In this document: piece by piece, positions 21,501-32,483 of the stretch
How positions within the stretch are numbered: the first letter of the stretch is position 1
Layout of the letters: each line of letters starts with the position of its first letter
Source: Primula veris
Lineage: Eukaryota; Streptophyta; Magnoliopsida; Ericales; Primulaceae
Length of the DNA: 64,000 nt
Direction: 5' to 3'
Assembly (NCBI GenBank): GCA_963682055.1
Contig: OY821748.1
Location: 32,409,661 to 32,473,660 of the forward strand
Program-made: the position numbers and the translations under genes
Notes under the pieces: generated by a model
The model's input: the letters and a program-made list of their open reading frames with translations, nothing else
Database searches by the model: none
What the model was told of the DNA's origin: nothing

Positions 21501-22944
21501 GTACATTTAACTTTCAGTTCTGTCCATTTTTATACTTCTGTTTGCAAGTGTGTTTATAACTGTAGTTGCAACCTAACTGCGTAACAGCAAATAGAACAGC
21601 GGATAGCAATTTCAGTATGCACTTTCTTGATTTTTTGTATGCACTTTCTTGTTTTGTATATGCACTTTTTCTGAATGTGTATGCACCTTTTTTTAGATGT
21701 GTATGCAAAATTCTCGATGTATATGCACCTATTTAGTATTATGTATGCAATTTGCTCGGTTTTATATGCAGTTTATGAATTGTGTATGCACTTTCTTGAT
21801 TTTGTATACACACTTTTCTAGATGTGTATACACTTCTTTTAGATGTGTATGCAAAATTCTCGATGTGCATGCATTTATTTAGTATTATTTATGCATTTTT
21901 CTCGATTGTTTATGCACTTTATAGATTATGTATGTACTTTTCTTGATTGTGTATGCATTTTTTTTTTATTGTGTATACAAAATTCTGAATTGTCTATGCC
22001 CTTTTCTATATTATGTATGCATTTTTTCGTATTGTGTATACAGTTTTCTGTATTGTGTATGCAAAAGTGCAAACCAATAGCTGTGGAAATAGAAATAGTG
22101 GCACCGGAAATTATATTGTTTCCATAAATTAGAGATTCAGACACAATCAAGAAACGTGAATACACGTGCATAGACAATCGAGTAAAGTGCATACACAATC
22201 GAGAAAAGTGCAAATAAAATCGAGCAAAGTGCATACATAATACTAAATAAGTGCATACACATCGAAAATTTTGCATAGATATCTTTAAAAAAGAGCATAC
22301 ACATTCAGAAAAAATGTATACATATTCAAAAAAATGTATACATATCTAGAAAAGTGTATACACAACATCAAGAAAGTGCATACACAATTCATAAAGTGCA
22401 TATAAAATCGAGCAAATTGCATACATAATATTAAATAAGTGCATACACATCAAGAATTTTTATACACATATAAAAAAGTGCATACACATTCAGGAAAAGT
22501 ACATAAATAAAATTAAGAAAGTGTATATACAATTAATAAATTGCATGCGCAATATTTTATGAATTGTATTTCAATTTTTATTTTTATTTTTGGATTTTAT
22601 TAATAAAAATTACATTTTTTTTAATTTTTTGAATTATTATTTAGAAGTTTTGAAATTTTTATGTTTTTTTAAAATTTTTTTTGTTTTTATATTTTGAACT
22701 AAAATTTAAATAAGTTTTATTTTTTGGATCTGTGCTTAATAAAAAATCAAAAAGTGAACTGTACTGAAAATTTCCCTTTGAACATTCATAATTGCCTTTT
22801 AAAAAATCAAAAACTGAACCGGTCAGAAAATTGACCATTTAAGAAATGTAAAATATTTAATACCTACCATTTTTTGGACTTATTGTCCAAAAATGCACTC
22901 CCAAATAAGATCATTGCCCAATAACTCACTTTTACATTAAATAT

Positions 22945-23720
22945 AGGATAAATTAACAAAACATACCACTTTTGAAACTAAATTAACAAAAACATGTCCA
23001 AAAGTTTCTAATTAAAAAAAAAACATACTCAAAAGTTCATACTCTAATTTATATATTTCATATTTTTATTCCAAAAGTTCATACCAAAATTTGTATATTT
23101 TCATACTATTATTTCAAAAGTTAATACATTTATTTCAAAAGTTTATACCCTAATTCGTAGAGTTCACTCTTATTTTCAAAGTTCATATCTATAATCTTCA
23201 ACTCCATGCCCTTAATTCACGGAATTCATACACTTAATTTTCAATTTTAGACACTAGTTAACAAATCCAACCCTTACCCGTCCTCCGATCTCGAACTAAC
23301 ACGTCGTCATTGTGGGTCTCTCCTTCGACGACCGCATCTCCGTCGGCATCAAACTCGAGTTTTTGACCTTGCTCTACACTCTCACCGCCCACTCTGATCG
23401 ATGTCTTTGTCTCAATCTTCACCAAAGAGAGAGGGAGGAACAAAGAAAGATAAGAAATAGAGAGGGAGGAGCAGAGAGATCGAAAAGTGAGGACAATGAG
23501 CAGAGATCGGAGAGAGCAAGAAGGAGATGGAGAGAGTGAGAAGGGGGAGGAGAGAGAGATTGGAGAGAGAGAGTGGGATGAGGAGAGAAAAAGAAAATAG
23601 ATAGAAAGGATGAATAAGCATTTTTGTTTTTTTATTAATTATTAATTAAAGTTATGTTTTTGATAATATAATTTTTAAGTGTAAGTTTTTGTTAATATAA
23701 TATGTGTAGGGTATGATTAT
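22945..23720. mobile_element. TIR-like element carrying a captured gene-like segment
   Basis: The left end AAATTAACAAAACATACCAC...AATTAACAAAAACATG and the inverted right end TATTAACAAAAACTTACAC...ATTATCAAAAACATAAC are similar. Inside are CAAAAGTTCATAC-type repeats (23010-23150), a GC-rich segment and a GA-rich tract. Gene-fragment capture between TIRs is known for Pack-MULE-type elements, but no target duplication was confirmed. Confidence 0.35.
23258..23443 (-). pseudogene. Possible captured gene fragment, 61 codons
   Basis: On the minus strand a C/T-rich leader (23445-23600) is followed by ATG and 61 codons of clearly protein-like, GC-richer composition: SLVKIETKTSIRVGGESVEQ, then KLEFDADGDAVVEGET. 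It ends at a TAA. The composition contrasts with the AT-rich flanks. Family not recognised. Confidence 0.35.
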
Positions 23721-23767
23721 GTTCCCCCTTCTTTTATCATTTTTACAATCAGATGAGTTTCTAATGT

Positions 23768-24529
23768 AAATAATAAAACTATAGTGGTCTACTATATAAA
23801 TACCTTATACACAATTTTGTAATTATCAGTTTTAATAATAAAATAAAATAAAAAGACTTTCTCTCTCTCTATTCTCATGTCTCTAATGGCGATTTGCGAT
23901 CATCGCATTTAGCTGCATAATCAGCACTTCTTTACCACCAAAACGTGCATTTCACAGGTTGGCACATAATTACTTACTTTTTTTCAAAATTTTGCCCGTT
24001 TGTAGATTTTCATTTTATGACACGAAAAATAACGGCAGGAAAAACTTATTTTGGCAAAGCAATCGAGACCCAATTCTATTGAAATTTGGAGAGGTGATAG
24101 AGTATTCGATTACTGACGTGTGGCGTGTGGGTGCTGAAATCGCGGCTTTTGGGACTACGAGGAACGATATTGATTTTTTAAAGTTTGGTAAACTCCGCTC
24201 TCCGAATTGGACTTGGACAGGTTTGACAAGCCGGATAAAAACCTTAGATAGGACATTAAGGATCGTTTTGGGACTTGAATCGGTCCATTTGGACAAACGA
24301 GCACTAAAATATAAATTTTTTAAGTTGAAATTCTGCCCATATTTTTCTGCTTTGACAGTTAGACTGTTGTGTAGAAAAACAGCTATTTACCATAGAAGTA
24401 AGTTTTCTATTCAGTTCAATTTTGGTGTGTTGGTAAATGGTAAAGGACTCGTATATGGTTTTTGTGGCGTAAAAATTACAACATTTGGATAAATTATTTA
24501 TATAGTAGACCACTATAGTTTCATTATTT
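23768..24529. mobile_element. TIR element of about 760 bp with 31-bp near-perfect ends
   Basis: 23772-23802 and the inverse of 24495-24525 share AAACTATAGTGGTCTACTAT and flanking bases with a single mismatch over 31 nt; homology extends four bases further outward. Superfamily unclear (no exact target duplication). The interior holds a 177-codon ORF. Confidence 0.7.
23959..24492 (+). CDS. Unidentified 177-aa ORF inside a TIR element
   Basis: ATG at 23959, stop at 24492 just before the right TIR. Composition is protein-like in the middle (WRVGAEIAAFGTTRNDIDFL, RSPNWTWTGLTSRIKTLDR), with no stop over 177 codons. The start is not special and the 3' half is less convincing (LLCRKTAIYHRSKF). I recognise no family. 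It may be a captured or chance ORF; there is no evidence of expression. Confidence 0.3.
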   Translation: MAHNYLLFFKILPVCRFSFYDTKNNGRKNLFWQSNRDPILLKFGEVIEYSITDVWRVGAEIAAFGTTRNDIDFLKFGKLRSPNWTWTGLTSRIKTLDRTLRIVLGLESVHLDKRALKYKFFKLKFCPYFSALTVRLLCRKTAIYHRSKFSIQFNFGVLVNGKGLVYGFCGVKITTFG

Positions 24530-24687
24530 TAGATAGTTGGATAAAATAGAAATGAGATATAACCTTTTAAATTTTAAAGAGTTGCACTGTTATAACGGGA
24601 CCTCAACAGATTCGAAGAGCCGGAGAAAAACCAGTTTTACACTTAGTAAACAACGTCCAATTTTGATAAATCTTGGTGAAATCATAC

Positions 24688-25263
24688 TGATAAAGCAATA
24701 AATTTGATCGGGTCGCATTATGCTTTTCAACAATATTAGTGTAAATTAAAGAAAGTAAATATTGGACACGTTGTTGTTCTTTCTTATTGATCGGTAATCG
24801 TTCTTGCTCGGATTACAATTTCTTATTACACTTATGCTCGGTCTGATAACTTAATCTAAATCTTAATCTTGAACTTTTCCTTGTTGCTCGGTCTTTTCCT
24901 TTGGCTTTTCTCGATGTATGCTCTAGTGATATAAACTCTGACAAATGTCTTTCTTGTATATTCTTTTCTCTGTGATTTTTCATGTCCCTTTTCTAATGAA
25001 GATACTTGGATATTTATAGACATTTATGTGTCATATGATGTTGACAAATGTCTCCATCTCATGCGTTATCTCATGGGCTTTTCCATTGTGGACCTTTATT
25101 AACTGGGCTAAGATACTTATTGAATAATTGCCCTTATCTTTAAGTGGGGAAAATACTGTTATACCCCGGGCCTTATGCTAAATGCATTGGATACCCATTA
25201 ATGATGTGTGGGCCGATTCGTACCCGAATAGGTATATTCGGGTTTGATTTTTGTGTTTTATCA
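24688..25263 (-). repeat. LTR (left; 3' LTR in element orientation), 576 bp
   Basis: Starts TGATAAAGC and ends TTTTATCA. Carries a short stretch (TTGTGGACCTTTATTAACTG) that is missing or shortened in the other LTR. Confidence 0.95.
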
Positions 25264-25474
25264 AGAGCTCCCTAACTTCTTCGGTGTGGTCTCCACGGCG
25301 AGGGAGTCATGTTCAGTCTTATAAAGATGTTATGTCGGTCTAGCTATTCCCAAGGTTTCATCGAGAAGTGTAATCGATTTATAGCTGTTTCCTTATAACC
25401 ATTAATGTCTTTGAGAAGTTCAAGCGTGCTATCTTGCTTCGAGGAGACTCTTGATCTTCCCAACATTTGTCCAT

Positions 25475-25878
25475 TATAAAAGGGATTGCACCCCCTCCAT
25501 TAATATCTAATTACTTATCACTTCGCTTGTGACGTAATGGCTTATCTCAATGGCTCTACCGGAGATAACTCTTCTGAATATCTCGCTAATTTAGAAAGCG
25601 ATGTTAAGAAAGCTCGTATTATGAAGAGGAGGTTCGCCTTCTTGGCGAGGGAAGCTCTTCGGGCCCCTGAATTGGAGGAAAGGTTGACTGCTATGGACGC
25701 AGCTCACCATGTGACAATGGCTGATCGGAATTGGGCCTATGATCGGGTTAGAAGGCTCGAGGCCTCTCGAGATAGGCATAGGGTATCCAAGAGGGCATAC
25801 AAATGGGCCCTTAAAGAGTTGCATGCTCGGTCCAAGAAAAGACCGGATGACGTTGAAGCAGGCTTTTCTGCTAAATAG
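25475..25878 (+). CDS. Antisense coiled-coil ORF A (113 aa) with its own TATA box
   Basis: TATAAA at 25475-25480 lies 62 bp before ATG 25537; the ORF ends with TAG at 25876-25878 and AATAAAAT follows near 25942. The product is charged and helical: LANLESDVKKARIMKRRFAF, REALRAPELEERLTAMD, YDRVRRLEASRDRHR, ending KKRPDDVEAGFSAK. No known domain recognised; it is probably a coiled coil. It lies in the Tat element on the strand opposite to gag-pol and is the first of four similarly built units. Unlike B, C and D it has no internal stop. Confidence 0.55.
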
Positions 25879-26263
25879 TTCATTTTTGTAATTTTTTTAT
25901 CGTTCGATGGTAGCCCCTCTTTGTAACAGGATTTCTGAAATTAATAAAATATTTCCTTATTCTCATCCTTATCTGCTCTATTTTTCCAACGTATTTTATC
26001 TTTAATGTATTTTTTCTTGCCACGTGCGTGTGGTGTTATGATGGGTTTTCTTAAGCCCTGTGCACAAATCTTATCCAATATCTTTAAAACTATTGCAATT
26101 CTCCAGGATGACACGTGTGTAGAAGCCTCTTTTATATTTATCTTTTTCAAATTTTGGCACGAATCCAAGAGTTTCCTTTGGTGTCTCTTTGATGCACACG
26201 TTTCTTGAAACCCTTTGGATAAACGGTTGCGATCCCCCACCTTATTGCCTCTCTTAATTTATC

Positions 26264-26669
26264 TATAAATACCCCCTTGAAGCATGTTTTTCTTCATAAT
26301 CTCCCCCATATTTCTTTCTGTTATATATATTCTTATTTTGTAAGCCGCAAACTTAATATTTTCAATATGTCTGTTCCTTTCACCCCCTCAGCCCTGGCCT
26401 TATAAGTGGAAGCTTTCGAGACTTCTTGTGCCAATATGCAGAGGATGTTACGTGATGCTGAAGAAGAGTTGAAGGTGATGCGTTATCATCATACCGAGAT
26501 GGTAAGGGAGTTGACTTGGTTGAGGGCCGAGTTGGCGTACTGCCGGCGTGCTCGTTAGACGTTAGTCGACGAGAACAATGTCTTGAGGGGGAATCCTTCG
26601 CTTCAAGATACTGTAATATCGGCCGGTCCTTCTCACCGATACCAATCAACTTCACCCGAGCCGCCCTAA
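26264..26669 (+). pseudogene. Antisense coiled-coil ORF B with TATA box, two in-frame stops
   Basis: TATAAAT at 26264-26270 precedes ATG 26367 by 103 bp. The frame runs to TAA 26667 over 100 codons, interrupted by TAA at 26403 and TAG at 26556. Read through, it gives ANMQRMLRDAEEELKVMRYH, EMVRELTWLRAEL, VDENNVLRGNPSLQD and a Ser/Pro-rich end. This is a coiled coil followed by a short polar tail, as in ORF C. AATAAAAC follows near 26781. Function unknown; now broken. Confidence 0.5.
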
Positions 26670-26983
26670 TTTTACGCTTTTTTCTCTTGTATTTTCTGTT
26701 TTATACTTTGTTCTCTTGGTTGTACTTTCTCTCCGTTTTGCTCTCTGATGTAACAATTTCCCGTGTAATCCATCTTTATTAATAAAACAACTATTGCTTC
26801 TTATTGTTTTTCTTCTTGCATTTGTGGTTTGTCGTATCTCGTTTGTCTTTTCTTCTTGTACGGTGTTGTACCCACATGAGATCTGAGACATGTGTCAGCT
26901 GGTCAAAGATGTGTTTTCCCAGATATTCAGTCAAAGATGCATGTTCCCAAGTATTCTCAGTTAATGACGTATTCTCTTTGCCC

Positions 26984-27565
26984 TATAAATATCCTTCAAA
27001 TCTTTCTTTAGTTTGCATCATCATCTTGCATAAGTTTGTTGTGTTTGCTTCTTACTCATCCTCATTTCCCTCTGTTGTATAATAACTTTTAAGAATGTCT
27101 GAGCCGATGGTGAGATATCATGCTCAGATGAAGGACTTGGATGCTGAGGTGTCTCGGGCCCGTCATCGAATGGCTGAACTTGAGAAAGAGTACGGGAACC
27201 TGGCCTTGAGTCTGTTTGACTCCTATCCCGAGGAAACTATCAAATGGACTGAAATTTCGGCCTTGAGTATGCAGCTTGACCAGTTGTTGTTGAGGAGGGG
27301 TCAATTGGCCAACTCTTGGTATGAGGCCGAGTAGATTTGGGATCAAGCGCAGGAAGAATTTGACAACGGTCCTCAGGGCCTTGCTAGCATGGCGGTTGAA
27401 AATGCTCGGCTTAGAGACCATGTCATGTCCCTGACCAGGGAGAATGCGTCTTTGTCCATTATCAATGACTCGTTTCAAGCTCGGTTGGCTAGCTCGGATC
27501 ATGCCGCTCCTCGGGAGCCTTTTTCTCGGTCGGGCAGTTCGGTTTTCCCGCCCGCTGGCCCTTGA
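26984..27565 (+). pseudogene. Antisense coiled-coil ORF C with TATA box, one in-frame TAG
   Basis: TATAAAT at 26984-26990 is 111 bp before ATG 27095. The first 79 codons (MKDLDAEVSRARHRMAELEK, LALSLFDSYPEETIKW, MQLDQLLLRRGQLANSW) end at TAG 27332. The same frame continues for 77 more codons (ENARLRDHVMSLTRENASLS, DSFQARLASSDHAAPREPFS) to TGA at about 27563. Heptad-like leucines suggest a coiled coil. A single point mutation probably made the stop. Confidence 0.5.
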
Positions 27566-27834
27566 TTTAGTCTTGCTTGTTTCTCTTAATGTTGTATTTT
27601 CCTCCTTTTGTTTCTTATTCTGTCTGTGGTGGAATTATTAGGCTCCCTCTTGTAATTTGCAATTTGCAATTTTTATTTTTATTTTGTATTTGAACTGTTG
27701 TATCGCTTCGTATTTTGTGCCTTTTCATACTCTAAACTGTTGCAACGCCTCGTACTTTGTGCCCTTTTGTATTGTTGCTATTTCTTTTTGACTGAACTGT
27801 TGCAACGCCTCGTATTTTGTGCCTTCTGCTTCCT

Positions 27835-28278
27835 TATAAATGCTCCCTAATGTTTGTATTTTATTATTAACTCTTCCCTTCTCTCTCCTGTTTTATAACT
27901 CTTGTTTCTTTAAAATTGAGATGGCTCCCGTCACTAGATCTGCTGCCAAGAAGAAAGTCCTTGAGGATGAGCCCCTTTTTAGGTTGCCTCCTCCTGATTT
28001 TGACGATTTGACTCCGCTTGAGTTGAAAGAGAGAGAGGTTGCGTGGCTGAAGGTGGCTCTCAAGTGTTCTGAGACTGAATGCAAGAGGTTTAAATAGTAT
28101 TGGAACGAAGAGATGGCTGCTTGTCATAAAGTCGAGGAGAAGTGTAAATCTCAGTCTTATGCTTTGCAACAAGCGGAGGTTGGTATCTCCCGCTTGATTA
28201 GGGAAAAGGAACACCTTGAGGAGCTCTTGTCGAAGAAGGATGCCGATGTGGGTGGTAGTTCTAGGGTTAAAAAATAGA
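27835..28278 (+). pseudogene. Antisense coiled-coil ORF D with TATA box, one in-frame TAG
   Basis: TATAAA at 27835-27840 is 86 bp before ATG 27921. The N-terminus is basic (MAPVTRSAAKKKVLEDEP), then FRLPPPDFDDLTPLELKERE and a helical region; TAG at 28095 interrupts. The frame continues (WNEEMAACHKVEEKCKSQSY, SRLIREKEHLEELLSKKDAD) to a lysine-rich end and TAG near 28276. AATAAAAT lies near 28290. Same architecture as units A-C; no known domain. Confidence 0.5.
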
Positions 28279-29106
28279 AGGGGTGCTTTTCAATAAAATT
28301 TCTTTTTGCCTTTGTTTTTTTGTGGTTTTCATCGGTTGTATCTGTTTTGCTTTCCGCCTTGAGAATGAATAAAATTACTTTACTATCTGTTTTTCTTTAA
28401 GATTCATTTACTGCTGCTTTTTCTTCACGCTTCGTTGATACAAGATTCTGTTCTGTACCTCGGTAGGCCACACCGGGGATATCCCCCCGGAGATAGTTGT
28501 AAGAACAATTAGACTTGTGTGGGTGTTGAAGTCGAGTACGTTGTGTCTTCCTTTGTAAGAGACACCGGGTATATCGCCCCATATAGCGTTTCTAGGACAT
28601 GTAGAATGAGTATGATCAACCTAGGAACGGTATGCGCCACATTTGTTCGGTGTCCTTGTCTTATGTGATTTGCTGCTCGACATTGGTTGTATTTTTATTG
28701 CTCATTTATTGTTGAACACTTTTCGTGGTAGGGTCCATGAGCCGTTTATATCGGTACTATGATGTGAACTGCGTGGGGTAGTGGGTGTACCTTTTTACAT
28801 GGCACGATCTGGAGAGTTGATTTTTGAAAACAGCAGCGGTTGTTGACTTTTCTGTGGCTGAAAAAAGGTACACCTCTGTCACACGAAAGGACAGTTATTA
28901 TTTTATTCCTTTTTATGCGGCTCCAGTCCTTTATCTCCTCTCAGTAATTCTTTTTGTTTTTACCTCATAATTTATTCAAAACATTTATCCCTTATTTTCT
29001 CTCTCTAGGGTTTGTCCTTCTCTCTGAAATATTTGCTGCTGTTCTCTCTAGGGTTTATCTCCCTCTCTGACGTTTTCGTTGCTAGTTTCTCTTCCCTACC
29101 CTTAGA

Positions 29107-31497
29107 ATGACTGTAAGTGTTTCCATGATTTATGGGATTCTATGTATACTTCTTTGCTCGTTTTCTTAGTTTATTTGTCTTCGTTAGCATGTATACAGTG
29201 TTGATCTTTGGCTTTGTTCTCCTGTATATTTTTGTCTAGGTTTGTTGTTGGTGGGTTTTTTCGTGTATTGGGTTTGTTTTTTGTTGGGTTGGTGGTTAGG
29301 CTTCGGCTGTTTGTGTTGATTGGAAGCTTTCTTCGTTTTGTTTGATTTTTCTTTGGTATTGTATTGATGTCGTGTTGCTGCTGTTTTATCAGGATATTTT
29401 GGCCCAATGTTTGGCCCAATTTGACCAATTTGTCGAAGATGATTTCAAGCGTCGAGCAGGGATACCCGCCGACGTACACTTGCGGCTCCCCGTCTCCGAA
29501 GAGGAGGCCTTGGGGGTAGTTCCCGCGGGGGAGGTTGCCCTTAGGTCTTCGGCCCTGTTGACCGGGGGTCTAAGGCTTCCTCTTTCTGATTGAATGACTT
29601 CTTTCTTTGAAACTTTCCAAATTGCCCCTTGCCAACTTGCCTTGAATAGCTACCGTATTCTGAACATTATAAAGAGGCTATCCGAGTTGGCGGATGTGAG
29701 GGTCGAGCTGAAGTTTACAGTTACAGTTTTAATTTTGACCGTCGAAGTTGTTACCTTAAGACGGTGCGTTCCTTTACCCGGCTCATTCTTGATATACCTG
29801 ATACCAATAAGGAGCACAACCTTGGCGTTGTGATAGTTTCCGGGAATTGGTGTCCTGTTGGTTGTCAAATTCCTGGGCCTGCTGCTTCTACGCCCGATAT
29901 GCCCGACCTCGGCGCTCCTAGTGCCGAAGTTCTATTGGCTCTTTGGAAGTAGTGGGGCCCTAACCCGACCAGGCAGGCGGACAGCCGTGCTGCTCCTAAA
30001 CTGCTAGGGTATGTGGCGGAGCCCAGGAACAGGTGCACCATTGCGCCCGCTATTCCTGGTGAGACTGAGGATGACTTTCTTAAGATCATCAAACCTCGTA
30101 TTGCATCCCGTGGAGGGAAAAAATCTTCTTGTTCTCATCGACGATCATCCGAGCCCGAGGATGAGACTTTCAAGAGGGCGAGGGTGTCTGAGGTGGGCAC
30201 CGATGTGGTGTTGCGCTCTTCTCCAAAGGAGAGTTTAATCTTGCCCATCCCCGTTGAGACTGGGACACCGCAACCCGAGGTACGTGTATTAGTTTGTGAC
30301 TATTGAACCTGTTTTTCCTGTCTTTTATCTGTTCTCTTGTCTTTCAGTTTTTAACTTCCTCGTTGGTTACTCTTGCCCTTGCCCGATCTATGGGCATTGT
30401 TGTGTTTCAGGGGTCGTTCGACGACTTATTTGTGCATGTGAACTTAATGGACATGGACGAGGAGATTATGAATCTTCCTGATGTCTCACCATCTCGAGTT
30501 GACGAGGAGGTGGCCGACGATGGGACCCCTGAGAATGGTCGGGTGGAAAAGGAGGTGGGGGATGAGGGATTGGAGGTGAAGACTGCCGAGAAGGTGGTGG
30601 TAGACGATGTGGAAAGCTTCAAGGAAGCTGTAGATGAGAGTGTTGAAAAGAAGGTGGAGGTGGACGGTGAGGCAATTACCGGTTACATTGCTCGGTGCGG
30701 GGGTCACTTGCTGGAGCAACCCCGAGTCTTAAGGATGGGGTACACTGAGATTTGGCCCCTTGCCTATAAGGACGTAGAGGATATAGTTGCTCGTCCTGCA
30801 GTGGCGGTCATTGAGCAGGCCAACACTAATGCTCTCCGGGTATGCTTTATTTCTTTAAGTTTTTTGACACGTCCTTAGTTTGGTGGTATCTTATGTGGTT
30901 ATTTTGCAGATCTTCCTCGTCACCGCGGAGCTGAGGGATTGGTTCACTGCGCTAGAGGCCGAGAAGAAGCAGCTAGTGGCTGAGAAGGAGGTTTTGGCTG
31001 AGCAGAATGCTAAGTTATTGGCCGAAGAGAAGCTAGTGGCCGAGGATAAAGCCAATGCGGCGAGGGTGGCCGAGGATTATGCCAGGGTAGTGGGCGAGAA
31101 TATGCGTTTGCACCAGGAGAATGAGAAGGTTGTGGCTGAGAAGCAAAATGCCGAGATGGTGATGCTGACCGAGGACTATGCCAAGCTGGAGGCTGAGAAG
31201 AAGGCGGTCGATGCCCAATTGTCTTCTTTGAGGGCGGCTCAGGCAGAGGAGCGGAAGAAGTTCACTATGATTGCCAATTTTTATGCATTCAGCTCCCATG
31301 TTCGTGCTTTGAATATGGCTTGGGTATCTCATTCGAACCGGGCATGGACGACTTTGGTTTATCCGGCCCCTAGTGCGTCGCCCCCTATCCCTCAGGATTG
31401 GGTGAATATTCGGGATGACAAGCTTCCACTTCTGCCGGGGCATTTGACTTCTACTGCGCCCCGTCCTTATTACGGGTCGGGTTCTGCTACTCCTTAG
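29107..31497 (+). pseudogene. Antisense spliced gene with gypsy-type transposase domain (PF04195-like) and coiled coil
   Basis: Exons 29107-29112 (ATGACT), 29393-30279, 30411-30839 and 30910-31497 join by GT-AG introns, all phase 0. The start reads MT-DILAQCLAQFDQFVEDD, then LRLPVSEEEALGVVPAGE, SSALLTGGLRLPLSD and MTSFFETFQIAPCQLALNSY. This is the conserved start of the putative gypsy-type transposon domain known from Tat antisense ORFs. Exon 3 is acidic (DEEVADDGTPENGRVEKEVG); exon 4 is a long coiled coil rich in AEKK/VAEK/LAEE words. Exon 2 carries TGA at 29591, a frameshift near 29700-29720 and TAG near 29950. Exons 3 and 4 are open. Function in these elements is unknown. Confidence 0.7.
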
Positions 31498-31771
31498 TCT
31501 TCTATCCCCCGGTCCTCTTCCCCTCAGGTTGACCACTGAACATGTTCCTCTTGTAATGCTGTGTAGCTAATTTAGGTTCTTATTTTGGTGCCCGGCTTGT
31601 GGGCCTTTTTTGTATCTGTTACGATATTCTCTTGGGAAAGTTTATAATATTTTTGCTCCATTTTCATCCTATTTGGTTTTTCTGTTTCATCTTCTTGTTC
31701 ATTACTTGTTGCTTGTCTTCGTATGTTTGAAGGACATAAATTCATGTCATGTACTGTCTAATCCCCTTGCT

Positions 31772-32347
31772 ATGGTGGTCTGGTCCGAAGCATCTTGTAG
31801 TTTAGGTGAACAGCCTGTCTTGAATCCCGAAGGTTCTAGTTCGCCTCATATTTCTGAACTGAATTCTGCTCGTCGTGAAATCGAGGACCTAAATATTCAT
31901 ATTTCTAACCTATGAACTCGGTTACGCGATTTGGGTGAGAAATTCAGTAAAAAGACGGCTCGTTATACTGTAAATAAGGGAAAGGCCAAAGAACTTCTAA
32001 GAGCTCTTCGTCGATCACGGGATGATGCCCGGGGCCGGGTGACGAGCTTGAACTTGGTGTTATGGGCCATTTTTGAAGACGTTGACTTGTTACTATCGTT
32101 TGTCAAAGCGTATTGGACCCGTGCTCGTGCACTGGAGGTGTATGAATATGTGAAGGGCACTCGTGGCGTTACCCGAGTGGAGCGTATGGTTGATGTTATG
32201 GCTCGGGTATCTGAGACCACGGCTGCCTTGAACCGTTTGGAATCTTCGGTAAAGAGTCCTTTGGGCACGCAAATAACCTCGCTGCGGGACATTCATTTTG
32301 CTGACGCTGTAGAGACCTCAGCTTCTGTCGAGGATTTGTCTGACTGA
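31772..32347 (+). pseudogene. Antisense helical ORF E, one in-frame TGA
   Basis: ATG at 31772 opens MVVWSEASCSLGEQPVLNPE, then HISELNSARREIEDLNIHIS. TGA at 31913 interrupts, and the frame goes on 144 codons (KAKELLRALRRSRDDARGRV, VLWAIFEDVDLLLSFVKAYW, VERMVDVMARVSETTAALNR) to TGA at 32345. Helical, with a coiled-coil-like end. Could be a further exon of a larger antisense gene rather than an independent unit. Confidence 0.45.
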
Positions 32348-32483
32348 CTTAGATTAGGGTTTTGTATTTTGAATTTCCCTATACAACTTGTTAGAAAAGT
32401 ATTCTTTATTTTGATTCGCTTGTCGGTTATATTGCTTTTTGATGAATATTCATTTCTGCCCCCGCCCCCCTTTTTTTTTATAT

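Larger units (their letters stand above)
18681..22924. mobile_element. Large foldback element with minisatellite arms, split by nested retroelements
   Basis: The outer arms (about 18885-19085 and 22545-22715) share, inverted, AAAATGTAATTTTTATTAAT, AAAATCC and AATACAATTCA. The inner arms (about 21605-22066 and 22160-22552) are degenerate ~22-bp units of type TGTATGCACTTTTCTCGATTG in opposite orientation. They align co-linearly, for example TGCAATTTGCTCG..TTTTAT followed by TTTATGAATTGTGTATGCAC in both. The loop is about 22070-22160. The left arm is broken at about 19085 and resumes at about 21605; the intervening ~2.5 kb is a nest of LTR fragments. TTATTGGGCA at 18681 and its inverse at 22915-22924 may be the tips. 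No transposase is present; it resembles FARE-type or Drosophila FB-type foldbacks in form only. Confidence 0.65.

Noticed and set aside
21697..22276. Overlapping cysteine-rich ORFs on both strands
   Set aside because: They are translations of the 22-bp foldback repeats; the periodic peptides follow from the DNA repeat.
26005..26208. 67-codon ORF between antisense units A and B
   Set aside because: No TATA/ATG spacing like the neighbours and low-quality composition.
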